A stretch of 64,000 nt of DNA, from positions 38,254,396-38,318,395 of the forward strand of contig NC_083603.1 of assembly GCF_029168945.1 (NCBI RefSeq), in the 5' to 3' direction. The notes below the pieces were generated by a model. The model searched no databases, was not told the origin of the DNA, and saw nothing but the letters and a program-made list of their open reading frames with translations. Below are positions 45,863-58,090 of this stretch, piece by piece; position 1 is the stretch's first letter; the number at the start of each line of letters is the position of its first letter. The DNA comes from Cannabis sativa (Eukaryota; Streptophyta; Magnoliopsida; Rosales; Cannabaceae). The translations under genes were made by a program, and so were the position numbers.

Positions 45863-48800
45863 ATGGACGCCAGACGGACTACCAGGAGTCAGGGCAATTC
45901 AGTGGGGTCAAATCAAGGATAGGGAGCTCAGTTTCCCCCGCCAGTTAGGGGCCGAGGTAGAGGTCCTTGAGGCAGGGCTCGTGGTCGGGGTGATGAGAAC
46001 CCGCCACAGGCTGCCCAAGCTCCCCCAGCCGATCAGGGAGCCCAGAATTGGGAGGTTCGATTTGCTGAGATGCAAGCCCGGATAGAAGAGCAAGACCTCG
46101 AGATTCAGAGGTTGAGACAGCAGGGTGCTCCTGCAGTTCCGGTGCCAGTAGTTCCAGTGGCACCTGCCTCTGCTGCCCAGGCCGAGATAGTGGTGGCGGC
46201 TAATAGATTGGAACCTTTGTATGAACGGTTCCGGAAGCAAGCACCTCCGGTTTTCTTGGGAGGTCCAGACGTGATGAAGGCCGAGCAGTGGCTGACGGTG
46301 ATTACCAAGATCCTGAACTTCATGGGTGTCACCGGTAATGATAGAGTGGTGTGTGCCACTTTCCAGTTCCAGGAGGACGCTCTAGTCTGGTGGGACATGG
46401 TGTCTCAGATTCATGACGTCACCACCATGACCTGGGAAAGGTTCCAGGAACTTTTCAACGCCAAGTACTATAATGAGGCGGTTGGAAGCGCCAAGAGGAA
46501 AGAGTTCGCTCACCTGACCCAGCGTGAGAATATGAGTGTAACTGAGTATACTACTCAGTTCGATCGGTTGGCAAGGTTAGCCTCGGGAATTGTGCCAACC
46601 GACTTCAGCAAGAAAGAGAAGTATCTGGATGGGTTGAATGCAAGGATCAAGCACGATTTGATGATCACCACGGACGACCACACCACCTATGATGAGATGG
46701 TGGAGAAGGCACTGCGAGCTGAGGGCGCAGTTGGGTGTATGTCAGAGTCAGCTAGTACTCCGGCGAGTGGCGGGGCTCCTACCCCTCCTGCATCAGGCTT
46801 TAGCAGGGGGAGTAGTGGTTCGGCCATTGATCAGAGGAAGAGAGCACCCACTGCATCCGGTGGCTCGAGTCAGAACAAGAGGTTCCAGGGGAACCAGAAT
46901 AGAGGTAGTCGTCCTGGTGGTACTGAGACCCGATTCTCCTATCCCGAGTGCCCTAGCTGCAAAAGGCACCATCGGGGTGAGTGCAAAGGTCAGGGATGCT
47001 TTCACTGTGGCATGCCCAGACACTTCAAGAGGGACTGTCCCCAGCTCCGCTCAGAGGCACCGAGAGCTCCGGCGATACCCACTCCAGCCAGGGTGTTCGC
47101 CATTACTCAGGCTGATGCAGATGCCAGCCCATCAGTTGTGACAGGTCAGCTTTCTGTTAATAACTCGCTTTACTCAGTACTGTTTGATTCTGGGGCTACA
47201 CATTCTTATGTGGCAGCCAGAGTCTTTAGTAAATTGGATAGACCGTACGATAGTTATGAATCAGGGTTTGGAACCCTATTACCTGGCGGAGAATTGGTTA
47301 TCTCCAACAGATGGATTAGGTCTATGCCGATCAGGATAGATGGTAGAGAGTTAAGTGCTGACTTGATAGAGATGAGTCTAGTAGAGTTTGATATTATTTT
47401 AGGAATGGATTTCCTATCTAAATATTCGACGAGCATTGATTGCAAAAGGAAGATGGTGATCTTCCAACCGGAAAGTGAAGAACCATTCGTGTTTGTTGGT
47501 TCAGTTCGGGGATCTCGGATCCCGGTGATTTCGGCCATGTCAGCTAGAGAGTTATTACATGGTGGTTGTTTAGGGTTTTTGGCCATGGTGGTGGACACCA
47601 CTCGGCCAGATACCATTCGGCCAGAGGACATCAAGGTGGTTCGGGAATTTTTGGATGTTTTTCCCGAAGAACTTCCAGGGTTACCACCTCAGCGGAAGAT
47701 TGACTTCGTGATAGATTTGACACCAGGGGTGGAACCGGTTTCCAAAGCCCCATATAGAATGGCTCTAGCTGAACTTAAGGAGCTAAAGATTCAGCTCCAA
47801 GGGTTTCTTGACATAGGGTTTATTCGGCCTAGTGTGTCACCCTGGGGAGCCCCGGTTTTATTCGTCAAGAAGAAGGATGGATCTATGAGGATGTGCATCG
47901 ACTACAGAGAATTGAACAAGCTCACGGTGAAGAATAAATATCCATTACCTAGGATCGATGATTTGTTCGATCAGCTTCAGGGGAAGACGGTCTTTTCTAA
48001 GATTGATCTCCGTTCGAGTTATCATCAGTTGAGGATCCGAGAGGAGGACATTCAGAAGACGGCTTTCCGCACTAGGTATGGACATTATGAATTCCTGGTT
48101 ATGTCGTTTGGACTAACCAATGCTCCTGCGGCGTTTATGGATTTGATGAATAGAGTATTCAAGGATTTCCTCGATATCTGTGTGATTGTGTTTATCGACG
48201 ACATCCTCGTGTACTCTCAATCAGAAGAGGAGCATGAATTACATCTTCAGATGGTACTGCAACGGCTTCGGGAACATAAACTTTATGCCAAGTTCAAGAA
48301 ATGTGAATTCTGGCTATCTCAGGTGTCCTTCCTAGGGCACATTGTGAGCAAAGATGGGATCAAGGTAGATCCCGGGAAGATCGAATCCGTCAGGGATTGG
48401 CCGAGACCGAAGACACTGGCAGAGATCAGAAGCTTCTTGGGTTTAGCTGGGTACTACTGTAGGTTCGTGGAAGGGTTTTCAAAAATTTCAATGCCCCTAA
48501 CCGAACTTACAAAGAAGAATCAACGATTTATCTGGTCAGACAAGTGCGAAGCTAGTTTTCAAGAGCTGAAACAGAGGTTGATTACCGCTCCAGTGCTAGC
48601 TTTGCCTTCAGACAATGAAAAGTTTGTAGTTTATTGTGATGCATCCAGACAGGGTCTGGGGTGTGTGTTGATGCAAGCCGATCGAGTTATCGCTTATGCC
48701 TCCCGTCAGTTAAAGGATTATGAACAGCGATACCCGACTCACGATCTAGAGTTGGCTGCAGTGGTTTTCGCATTGAAGATTTGGCGGCATTACCTTTACG

Positions 48801-50548
48801 GAGAAAGGTGTGAAATCTATACCGACCATAAAAGTCTCAAGTATTTCTTTACTCAGAAGGATTTGAACATGAGACAGAGACGTTGATTGGAATTAGTGAA
48901 AGATTACGACTGTGAGATCCTCTATCACCCTGGGAAGGCCAATGTAGTGGCCGATGCCCTGAGCAGAAAGGGTCCCGGGCAAGTAGCTAGTATGGTTCAG
49001 ATATCACCTCAGCTAGCAGAGGATATGGTTAGATCCAGCATTGAGTTTGTGGTAGGTCAGCTTCACAACTTAATGCTGCAATCTGATCTGTTGGAAAGAA
49101 TAAAAGTCGCTTAGATGACGGATCCAGAATTAGTGAAGATCAGAGATGAGGTGTTTGGTCAAGCCAAGGACTTTTCAGTGTCAGACAGCGGAATGCTTCT
49201 ATATAAAGCTAGGGTTTGTGTTCCGAATAGTGTGGAACTCAAGAATGAGATCTTTGAGGAGGCTCATTCTACCCCGTATTCTCTGCATCCCGGCACCACT
49301 AAGATGTACCAAGATCTGAAACCGTACTTCTGGTGGAGCGGTATGAAGAAGAATTTGGTAGAATTCGTATCGAGATGCCTCACTTGTCAGCAGATTAAGG
49401 CTGAACATCAGAGACCAGCAGGGTTGTTGCAGCCTCTAACCCTACCAGAATGGAAGTGGGAAGATATCACGATGGATTTTGTGGTCGGGTTACCTAGGAC
49501 CACGGGTTTATTTGATTCCATCTGGGTAGTGGTGGATCGATTTACGAAATCTGCTCATTTTCTGCCGGTTAGAACAACATTTTCAGTGGATCAGTTGGCA
49601 GAATTGTATGTCAGAGAGATAGTAAGACTTCACGGGGTATCGAAGTCTATAGTTTCGGACAGGGATCCGAAGTTCACCTCCAAATTTTGGCAAAGTTTGC
49701 AGCGAGCAATGGGTACAAAGCTGAAATTTAGTACAGCATTCCATCCTCAGACAGATGGTCAGTCCGAAAGGACAATTCAGATATTGGAGGACATGTTGAG
49801 AGCCTGTGTTATGGATTTGGAAGGCTCATGGAATAAATATCTACCGTTGATAGAATTTTCTTACAACAACAGTTATCAGAGTACGATAGGGATGGCTCCC
49901 TATGAACTGTTATACGGTAGGAAGTGTAGATCTCCCATTCACTGGGATGAGACAGGGGAGAGGAAATACCTAGGTCCAGAGTCATTACAGCGGACCAATG
50001 AGGCAATAGAGAAGATAAAAGCTAGAATGCTTGCCTCACAGAGCAGACAGAAGAGTTATGCAGATCCGAAACGCAGAGATGTTGAGTTCCAAGTAGGGGA
50101 CCATGTGTTTTTACGGGTATCTCCGATGAAGGGGATCAAATGTTTCGGGAAAAGAGGCAAGTTATGCCCTAGATTTACAGGACCTTTCGAGATTCTCGAG
50201 AAGATAGGTCAAGTGGCATACCGGTTAGCATTGCCTCCAGCTTTATCAGCAGTTCACAACGTATTCCATGTCTCGATGTTGAGAAAATACGTTTCAGATC
50301 CCTCTCATATACTTAGTTATGAGAGCCTAGAACTGCAGCCAGACATGACTTATGAAGAACAGCCAGTGCATATCCTGGATAAAAAGGATAAAGTCCTTCG
50401 GAATAAGACCATAGCTTTGGTCAAGGTTCTCTGGAGAAACAACAAGGTGGAGGAAGCCACCTGGGAGCTAGAGTCAGATATGAAAGCTCAATATCCAGAG
50501 TTATTCAGGTTAGATTTCGGGAACGAAATCCTTTTAAGGGGGGAATAG
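45863..50548 (+). pseudogene. Gag-Pol polyprotein of insertion 3, one frame with four stop codons
   Basis: From ATG at 45863 one frame runs to the stop at 50546-50548, broken only by TAG 45920, TGA 45968, TGA 48884 and TAG 49112. The longest open part is 46070-48886. Order of domains: gag core (about 46230-46730); zinc knuckle [14 protein letters not shown] (46997-47038); protease [10 protein letters not shown] (about 47180); RT with [10 protein letters not shown] and active site FIDDILVYS (48191); RNase H starting VYCDASRQG; integrase zinc domain with CLTCQQIKAEHQ (about 49380); integrase core with SDRDPKFTS and DGQSERTIQ; then a chromodomain, ALVKVLWRNNKVEEATWE, before the end. The chromodomain is known to guide such elements to heterochromatin. 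No frameshift was found. As it stands it cannot give a full polyprotein. Confidence 0.93.
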
Positions 50549-50549
50549 T
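50532..50549 (+). other. Polypurine tract of insertion 3
   Basis: TTTTAAGGGGGGAATAGT overlaps the end of the coding frame and abuts the right LTR. Confidence 0.8.
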
Positions 50550-52862
50550 TGTAAAGACCGCTTAGTTTAATTTGGAAATTAGCATTTAATCACGTTTAAT
50601 TATGAAATTATTTATAGCTATTTAAATAATTTATTATACAGTTATTATTGAATTCAGAGATGCATTTCTATGTCATTCAGTAGTTTTCATATTTTTGCAT
50701 TTCCGGTGCCCGGTATTTTGGAACTCGGTGTTTGGCTCAGTAGAAATCACAACTTAGTATGTTAGTAGTTTGGGGCGGTTTATTAGACATTGGGAATGTC
50801 GGGAATGGCCGGGAATTTAGAATTTCTCAAAAATACCGCTTTAGTGTTATTTATGTGGTTTTAGTGTGGAGGGGCAAAATAGTCTTATTGCCCCAATGAT
50901 ATTTTGTCTTTTTGTGACTTATTAATTGAAAAATAAATGTTTATTTAGTTTTTATTTGGCTGAAAGTAAGTGTGATATGCCTTAAAATTCTTTTTCTTTC
51001 ACATTTTCAACACTTAGTCAAAAATAGAAAAAAAATTCAAAAACACACACTCTCTCTTTTCCTCTCTCTCTCTCTCGGCTGGTTGTGGGTGTGCAAAGGG
51101 CTGGATTTTCTTTGATTTTCAAGCTGTTTTTGGGTGATTCTAAGCTCTAGGTAAGCCTTGAAACTTGCCCTTTAGTTTTCTTAATTTTCAAGAAAAAATG
51201 AGAATGGTTGCATGTTCAATTTGGTTGTTGTTGCTGCTGTGTTTTGTTGATAATTTCAGAGATGTAAGCATGTTAATTTGAAGTTATTTAAGCTGTTAGT
51301 AATGCATGTTAATTGCTTTGTTTCAAGTTTGGAATTTTTAGCTCAAAAAATATGATTTTTGAAAGAAATGTCTTGAATCTGTTGCTGTGATGTTGTTGAT
51401 GTTTTTAGTTGTTTTCAGAGGCTTTATTATGCATGTTTAAGTAGATTTAAGCTGGTTTGATTGCATGTTAGCTAGGTTTACTCAAGTTTGAGTTTAGAAC
51501 TCAAAGCTTGAGCTTTAATGTTGATTTTTGATTATGTGCAATCTGGGTGGTTTTGATGCCTTAGAAATGTTATTTGGGTCATATGGAGTAGGTCTGGAAG
51601 GTTTGAATTGATTTGGAGTTGATTTGAGCAAGATATGAAATTTTGATGTTGTTGCCTTCGAGGAACAAGAATTCCGGTTGTACATCCGGAATTCCGGATG
51701 GGGTTCTGAAATTTCCCAGAACCGGAATTCCGGTTGGGCAACCGGTCTACCGGTTGGGGAAAATTCAGGAACACTAGATTTCCTCGATTTTATGTTTTTG
51801 GGGGTATTGCCATGCTTTTTATCGATAGGGAAACTTTTAGTTCCTAGTTTAAGTCCCCGGGAAGTGATTTAGCGTGTCACTTATAGTGTTGTGATTTTTT
51901 TGGTTTAGGAGCCTGTAATCCGCCGCGCAGATAGTTCCAGTCAGGTTGACCGGCACACCTGAATTCGGAATCCAGGTAAGATTAGTATAACAGTATGCAT
52001 ATGTAGATTACATGTTTAGCGTGCATGTAGGAAGCCTGTTAGATTACATTAGTTATGTATGTTGGCTTCGAACCATCCAACCCTGTCACGTCGGTACAGG
52101 CTGGAGTATGACCAGCAGCTGGAGTATGACCGGTTCGACCGATCAGGTGACACTTAGGTTGGTGGTTCCGTACTATTGACGTATCCCGTTGGCACATGCT
52201 GGAGTATGACCAGCAGCCGGAGTATGACCGGTTCGACCGATCAGGCGGATACTGTAACACGTCGGTACAGGCTGGAGTATGACCAGCAGCCGGAGTATGA
52301 CCGGTTCGACCGATCAAGCTGTTACTTGTCAATAGTACCGTCCCTATGAACGTTCAGAACTCAGTACCGTGTTGGACACGGCAGTTAGGGGGACTCAGTA
52401 TCGTGTTGGACGCGGCAGTTAGGGTTATGATCAGGGGTATGGGCGTCTGATCATGACCGAGTTTTATGTATGAATATTATTATGCTTTTCTTACTGTGTC
52501 TGTCGACTCACAGTTCTACGTTTATGTGTAGGTAAAGGCAAGGCTAAAGCTGATGGACCGTGAACGAGCTTATGAAGGTTGTACATGTCGGGGCGGTTAG
52601 GCCTAGAGCGTACGATCCTCGGGACAGCAAGGCTAATTTTTGTAACTAGTCGCTAGGCGACAATTATTTTGTATGAACTGTAAACTTTTGTAAATGATTT
52701 TGTAATCGGGATCCCGAGTCTTTTGTATAAATATTTTAAAAGTTTAATTAAAAAGGAAAAATTTTAATTAGTCACGTTTTCCATAAACCTCGTTGATTAG
52801 CAACGAGCTGCACAACATGTTTAAAAATCACGTAATACGCCTATGTTAGTTAGGGTGTTACA
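50550..52862 (+). repeat. 3' LTR of insertion 3
   Basis: TGTAAAGACCGC...TTAGGGTGTTACA, 2,313 bp, nearly identical to the 5' LTR. It carries the palindrome cluster (51664-51735) and the tandem units (52085-52330). Confidence 0.94.
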
Positions 52863-52867
52863 ATGCC

Positions 52868-53060
52868 ATAACATTTTTAAAGAATCAAAATCTGCAGGTC
52901 TATCCGACAATAACTTGCCCACTAAGCACCATCTTCCATCGAAATCATCAACCAAGACCTCCTCTTGATCAAACAGTAAGCCCCCTCCTTCTTCGTCTTC
53001 AACCTGTAGGTCGGCCCACTGCACTCCCAACTCATTGACAGCATGACTACTAGACGCCAT
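52868..53060 (-). pseudogene. LINE coding start (N-terminal piece)
   Basis: The likely start is the ATG at 53058-53060. MASSSHAVNELGVQWADL and DDFDGRWCLVGKLLSDRP lead into the DUF4283 domain. Near 52872 a run of five T (A on the coding strand) is where the frame slips by one base relative to the DUF4283 piece beyond insertion 3, so the LINE frame is broken here. Confidence 0.8.
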
Positions 53061-53163
53061 TGCACCAGAAACAAGGATCTTATCAACCAGACAAAACGAT
53101 AACACACAAACGCAGACTCACAAACTCACTAACATGTCATACGACAAAACTCCATTAGTGTTT
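53061..53163 (-). other. LINE 5' untranslated end
   Basis: About 100 bases between the coding start and the target duplication at 53164-53177 (TCTTATTACATTTT). The match with 8026-8039 shows the LINE 5' end is at about 53163 and that the element is not 5'-truncated by more than its short leader suggests. Confidence 0.7.
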
Positions 53164-53177
53164 TCTTATTACATTTT

Positions 53178-54333
53178 AGTTACTCAATTATGATAAAAAA
53201 AAAAACATATATTTTCTCCTTGACTCATTAGTAATTAACTCAAAATGATTGAGACATGAGGTGATTGACATAATAGTTTTCTTCTATAGTAGTTAATTCA
53301 TTGTTTGATTTATTTTATGTGGAGAGCAAACTTAATTACAATGATAGTGACAACTATGAGTGAGATATGATGATGACATTAATTTTGAATGTAGTGGTGA
53401 GAACAACGATTTTTAAATCATATGATGAGTTATATATAAATTTATCAATTATACTTTAGATCTCTATTTTATACAAGGATTCTTCAATGTTTGATCCTTT
53501 TTTTTTTTTTTTGTATTTTAATTATAACATTTGATATCTCTTTGTTTACTTTCATTTTTAAATAAAAAATTGTATAATGAATTTTTCTACAATATTAATG
53601 TATTTTTCAAAGTAAAAAAAGTTTTTCTTATTATTAAAAGAAATTATATCAAAAATATTAAAATTTGAAATTTGATATACTGTTAAGACTTAATGATTAC
53701 TAAACAAAATACAACCGCACGCGAAGCGCAATTTGTTTCCTAGTTAATAATAAAACAAATAATTTAAAAATAAATATTAGAATTTGTATAATGTGGGAGT
53801 CTCTCTCAACATTAGGAATAATAGAAAATTAATAAATAATTTTTATTGATAAGAAAATTATATAAAACATGCGACAAAAAAGAAAACTTTAGTTTATAAG
53901 TTTAGAGCCTACTGATTAAGAGTTCTTTTCACAATTTGTAAAATTTTGAAGAATGTTGCAGCCACAAGTTAGTATAAACAATTTAAAAATGACTATAAAA
54001 TTTTATTTTTGGCTACAACTTAGTGAAAAAACTAGAAGAATAAATAGTTAACATTTCAATGAATGAATTTACATATATTGGTGACTACAAGTGAATATGG
54101 TGATAATAACGATTTTTAATGTAATGGCAACTGCAGTAAAATACGGTGACGACATTGACTTTAAATGTATTCACGACTACACAACGGTGATGACAAACGA
54201 CTTTGAATATAGTCATGATTAAAAGTGAGATACGATGATCTTAATTTAGGTATTTTAAAATTTATGTTTTCATTTTATTATTTTAAATTTCTACAATAAG
54301 TAATTAATTAATAATAAATCAACAAATATAAAA
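53178..54333. repeat. AT-rich spacer with a degenerate minisatellite
   Basis: No gene seen. At about 54080-54240 four diverged units of 42-46 bases follow each other, each with a GGTGACGACATTGACTTTAA-like core. A related stretch lies at 53345-53415. A run of 18 T is near 53497. This DNA continues the flank seen at 7353-8025. Confidence 0.65.
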
Positions 54334-54341
54334 TAAAATTA

Positions 54342-54720
54342 AGGCTAATTAGAATTTTTGCTCGCCGAACTTTGATATGTACCAAATCATGCCCCTTGAA
54401 CTTTTCTAGCAATTAAAAATTCTCCCTGAGCTATTGAGATTGTTGGATTTAAGGACTTTTGTCCAATTTCATTCAATTTAACTAATTTGATGATTGTCCA
54501 TGAACTAAATCATGCTCCTCGGACTTTGATATTTACAAAATTATGCCATTCGAACTTTGACATGTGCCAAATCATAGCCCTAAACTTTCATCCATGTTAG
54601 ACTTTTCTTACTAAAATTAGACCAAAGTCTTTAAATTCAACAAATTTTTAACGGTCTTTAAAGTTCAACAGACATGATTTGGTACATGTCAAAGTTCGGA
54701 GACAAACATCTTAATTAATC
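54342..54720. mobile_element. MITE-like element upstream of the mS35 gene
   Basis: The ends are inverted copies over about 45 bases. The left has CCGAACTTTGATATGTACC; the right, read inverted, has CCGAACTTTGACATGTACC. TAAAATTA flanks both sides (54334-54341 and 54721-54728). The 379-bp size, lack of coding and 8-9 bp duplication fit a small non-autonomous MULE or hAT derivative. Confidence 0.7.
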
Positions 54721-54849
54721 TAAAATTAATAAATAATTAAAATAAATTAAAATGTAACACCGAAAAACAAATGTTACCTAGTTTGTCAAGAAAAAAGAAA
54801 AAAAAAACATGAGGAAAGTAAATGAACAAAACCCAGGGCTGAAAACCTT

Positions 54850-54858
54850 AAACCCTAA
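54850..54858 (+). promoter_or_regulatory. Telo-box before the mS35 start codon
   Basis: AAACCCTAA lies 8 bases upstream of the ATG at 54867. This motif is known to be frequent near the transcription start of plant ribosomal-protein genes and fits the gene that follows. Confidence 0.6.
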
Positions 54859-54866
54859 AAGCACCA

Positions 54867-57800
54867 ATGAAGCGGTCTCTGCTCAGAAATGTCTCTCACT
54901 TGGCCCGAAATCATTTTCTTTCGTCTCCCACTCCCATTCCAGGACCCAACCCTTCACTCCTCCTACTCCCCGCTTCGACTCGCTCCAGACTCCGCTTCAG
55001 GCTCTTTTCTTCTGAGATTAACTCCTCCAATGAAACCCCTAATGCCGAATATACGACCGAGGTCTCCCAATCCGTGAACAAAGATATCTCTATTAATGTC
55101 CAGGATGTTGGTAACAAAGGTAAACCATTTCTTTTTTTTTTTTTTTTTTTTTCAGTTAGTGTCAAGCGAAACAATTGTTTGGTTACTGAAAAAGTAAGAT
55201 GAAAATTTATGTTTTTAGTTAGTGGGTCTTTTGGCCTGAAAAATTTGATTGTTTATTAGGGGTAAGTATGAACGTTTTCAATGTTAATTATGTTTGTGGC
55301 ATTTGCCTGAAATTGATTCGTTGTTTGTAATTGTACAGATTCAATATTGTAATTTTATACATATTATGTTAAGGCGGTTAAAAATTTGCGTCCTGAGGTG
55401 TAAATGGATGATGTTAAGGGTACTTATCCCTTTTTGGATGGGTACAGTTCAATTATTTGTAATATGATTTGTCAATTTTATTTTGTGCTGTAGAACTGAA
55501 AACCAGGATAGAGAAATACTTCAAGGGTGACAATGAAGCTCTGCCAGAGATTCTTGAAGCAATTCTGCAGAGGAAGTTAGCAGGAAAGCATGAGGAGACA
55601 GATGACGAGTTGATGGAAGAGCTCCAGTTGCAACCCTTGAATGATGTTAATGACAAGGAATTTGAATCAGATTTTGAAGAAATATATGTGACTGATGAAG
55701 AGATTGATAACCTGTATGATGCAAGAAGTATTGTAACAAAGAAACTGATGAAGGATGAGTATTTCAATATGGATGAAAAGAAGTGGGATGATATTGTAGA
55801 GGATGCTGTTAAGCATGGGTTTGTCAAGGACACCAGAGAATGTGAGGAGATTCTCGAGGACATGCTTAGCTGGGATAAACTTCTTCCAGGTATTACCCTG
55901 TTTTCTTGACTTTGATTCACATGAATTAATGTGGATGATTTGATGCTACATTATATTTATTGCTTAGTAAACTACTTGTTGTGGTCGTATTTCTGAAATT
56001 TACAGCATAATATATATGTGTATTATCTTCTTTATGCTTTTCTTTTCTTCAGCTCACAAAGTCAATCAATTGAAACAATACAGACTTGTTATTTTTTAGT
56101 TTCTTGTATATGTAGTACGTTCTGCTATGGACCAGTGTGCCAGTATTAGCAATATGTACTGATTGAACACACAAACATAGACAAGTAGTAGTATAATATA
56201 GTATGTACTAAACACTTTGAACTTAGAGACAGTTTTTTGTAAATTATAATTGCTACTAGGAGTAGGAGGTATACATTTGTGAATTTTAGTTTCTACTGTT
56301 TATGCTTGAAGTGATGGATCTAAGATAATAAGCTATAGCTGCATCTGGAGCATTATGATGGATGTGAATCCATGTGTAGTGACTTGCATTCTGTCTGATC
56401 TTATTGAACCCTTCTTTTTCAATATCACCATCCCGTGATAAGATGCGAGACTATGCGTGTTTGATATTAATTAGAATCGCAGACCTTGTAGAAAGGCTGA
56501 CTATCATGGCTCTATATTGAACACTATTGATCTTGAAAAAAGATGTATGATACAAACTATTCTAGGAATCTGTGAAACTTTTGTTGCTTGTCTTACTTTC
56601 TTTTATTTGATTACAGAGGATGTTAAAAAAAATGTTGAAGCAAAGTTCAATGAACTTGGGGATATGTGTGAAAGAGGGGAGCTTGAACCGGAAGATGCCT
56701 ACAAACTGTTCAAGGAGTTCGAGGATAAGATTGTGGCAGAATCTATGGAAAAGATGGATGCAGAGGAATCCCCAAAGTTTGATGAAACTGATTTGGTGGA
56801 CAACAAGAAAGATTTAGATGATCCACCAGGTGAGGGACCGATTCTTAGGTGGCAAACACGAGCTGTGTTTGCTCCTGGTGGTGATGCTTGGCATCCAAAG
56901 AATAGAAAGGTGAAGTTATCTGTTACAGTGAAAGAACTTGGGCTTTCAAAGTACCAATTCCGTCGACTCAAAGAGCTGGTTGGAAAGCGTTACCATCCGG
57001 GGAAAGATGAGCTTACAATTACTAGTGAGAGGTATGAACCAACAATGATGTCCTGTCTTATTGTTTACATTTAGTGACTTGTAACCACTTTGAATGTTGC
57101 ATGCTTTTATGGTTGAGTTTTGAATTTTGGCCCTAGGTGATAGGTGATTTTCGTGGTGCTTTGGTTGGGTGTTATTTGCCATAGATTCTGTTGAATATTT
57201 CTAATTCTACCAATATAAAAAATGCATCAAATCCTTGAAATTCTGTTTTCTTTTGATACTAATGTAATTTGTCATTGATGATGTTTTCCAATCCTTTCTT
57301 ATTCTCTATATGTTTGATTGGAAGTGCTATGATTGAATTAAGAATTTTTGCCCTATGTGATAGGTGATTTTCATGGTGCTTTGGTTGGGAGTAATTTGAC
57401 ATCGATTCTGCTAAATATTTCTAATTTTACCAATATAAAAAATGCATCAAATCCTTGAAATTCTGTTTTCTTTTGAAACGAAGGTAATTTGTCGTTGATG
57501 TTTTCCAATCTTTTCTTATTCTCTATATGTTTGATTGGAAGTGTTTGGAAATAGTAAATCATTTGCATGATACATTTTATTGCGAGGTGGGTTGAAACTA
57601 TAAAGTTTACACACTGTAGCAAGCATATAGTTATATAGCCAAAAATAAAAGGAGCATAGAGTAGAAAAACAACAAGAATTAGATAACTACCATCTTAGGC
57701 TCTTAGCAGAATAGCATTAGGAAATCGACATAATTGTTGGTGCAAAGCTTACACTGGAAAAGCATTTAGCATAAATTTTTCGATTAATTAACATAAAAGT

Positions 57801-58090
57801 TTTGAAAATTACATTCAGATCTGAGCCATTGCAGGGCTACCTATAGACATTGGAAAATAAATTAATCTTGTTCATTCTTTCTCTGAAGGTTTGAGCACCG
57901 AGAGGAAAACAGAAAGGATTGCCTTAGGACTCTCCTTTCTCTTATTGAGGAAGCAGGGAAGGCTAACAAGCTGGTAGATGATGCTCGGGCTGCATATGTG
58001 AAGGAGGGATTGAAGGCCAACCCTGCATTTATGACAAGGTTGCGTATGAAGACCTCAGAATTGCAAGGATGTAGTACTGTGCCTGCTTAA
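54867..58090 (+). CDS. Small ribosomal subunit protein mS35, mitochondrial (four exons)
   Basis: Exons 54867-55119, 55494-55889, 56617-57031 and 57889-58090 join in frame across GT-AG introns to give 421 residues plus TAA. The first 50 residues (MKRSLLRNVSHLARN...) are rich in Arg, Ser and Leu and nearly free of acidic residues, as expected of a mitochondrial presequence. A Glu/Asp-rich middle follows. Residues about 312-390 contain VKELGLSKYQFRRLKELVG, KRYHPGKDELTIT and RFEHREENRKDCLRTLLSL, which match the MRP-S28/mS35 domain of the mitochondrial small subunit. The length agrees with the Arabidopsis S24/S35 protein (about 420 residues, from memory). It is the only complete host gene here. 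A short ATG-started frame at 54809 overlaps the start in another frame and could act as a uORF if transcription begins upstream of it. Confidence 0.9.
55120..55493 (+). other. Intron 1 of the mS35 gene
   Basis: Starts GTAAACCA after AACAAAG and ends GTGCTGTAG. It contains a run of about 22 T at 55131-55152. The join gives codon G|AA and keeps the frame. Confidence 0.85.
55890..56616 (+). other. Intron 2 of the mS35 gene
   Basis: Starts GTATTACC after CTTCCAG and ends TTTGATTACAG. The frame is kept. Nothing else of note in 727 bases. Confidence 0.85.
57032..57888 (+). other. Intron 3 of the mS35 gene, with a 220-bp tandem duplication
   Basis: Starts GTATGAAC and ends TCTCTGAAG. Units at about 57121-57340 and 57341-57548 share GTGATAGGTGATTTTC, AATGCATCAAATCCTTGAAA and TCTCTATATGTTTGATTGGA. 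They differ by scattered substitutions and small gaps. Confidence 0.85.

Larger units (their letters stand above)
43276..52862 (+). mobile_element. Insertion 3: full-length Ty3/gypsy chromovirus (Tekay/Del-like)
   Basis: 9,587 bp with LTRs at 43276-45580 and 50550-52862, a tRNA-Met primer site, a polypurine tract and one gag-pol region at 45863-50548. Integrase lies after RNase H and the protein ends in a chromodomain, which places it among the chromoviruses. The long 2.3-kb LTRs and RT wording fit the Tekay/Del branch. The LTRs are nearly identical (first 120 bases differ at about three positions), so the insertion is recent. Four in-frame stops are the only coding damage I see. Confidence 0.95.

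Noticed and set aside
54809..55015. Possible separate gene start 58 bases before the mS35 ATG
   Set aside because: Its frame is not continued in exon 2 and lacks a domain, while the frame from 54867 gives a presequence and splices correctly. Kept only as a possible uORF.
55453..55920. 155-codon antisense frame, rich in Ser
   Set aside because: It is the mirror of the acidic exon 2 of mS35; serine-rich antisense frames are a usual shadow of Glu/Asp-rich coding.
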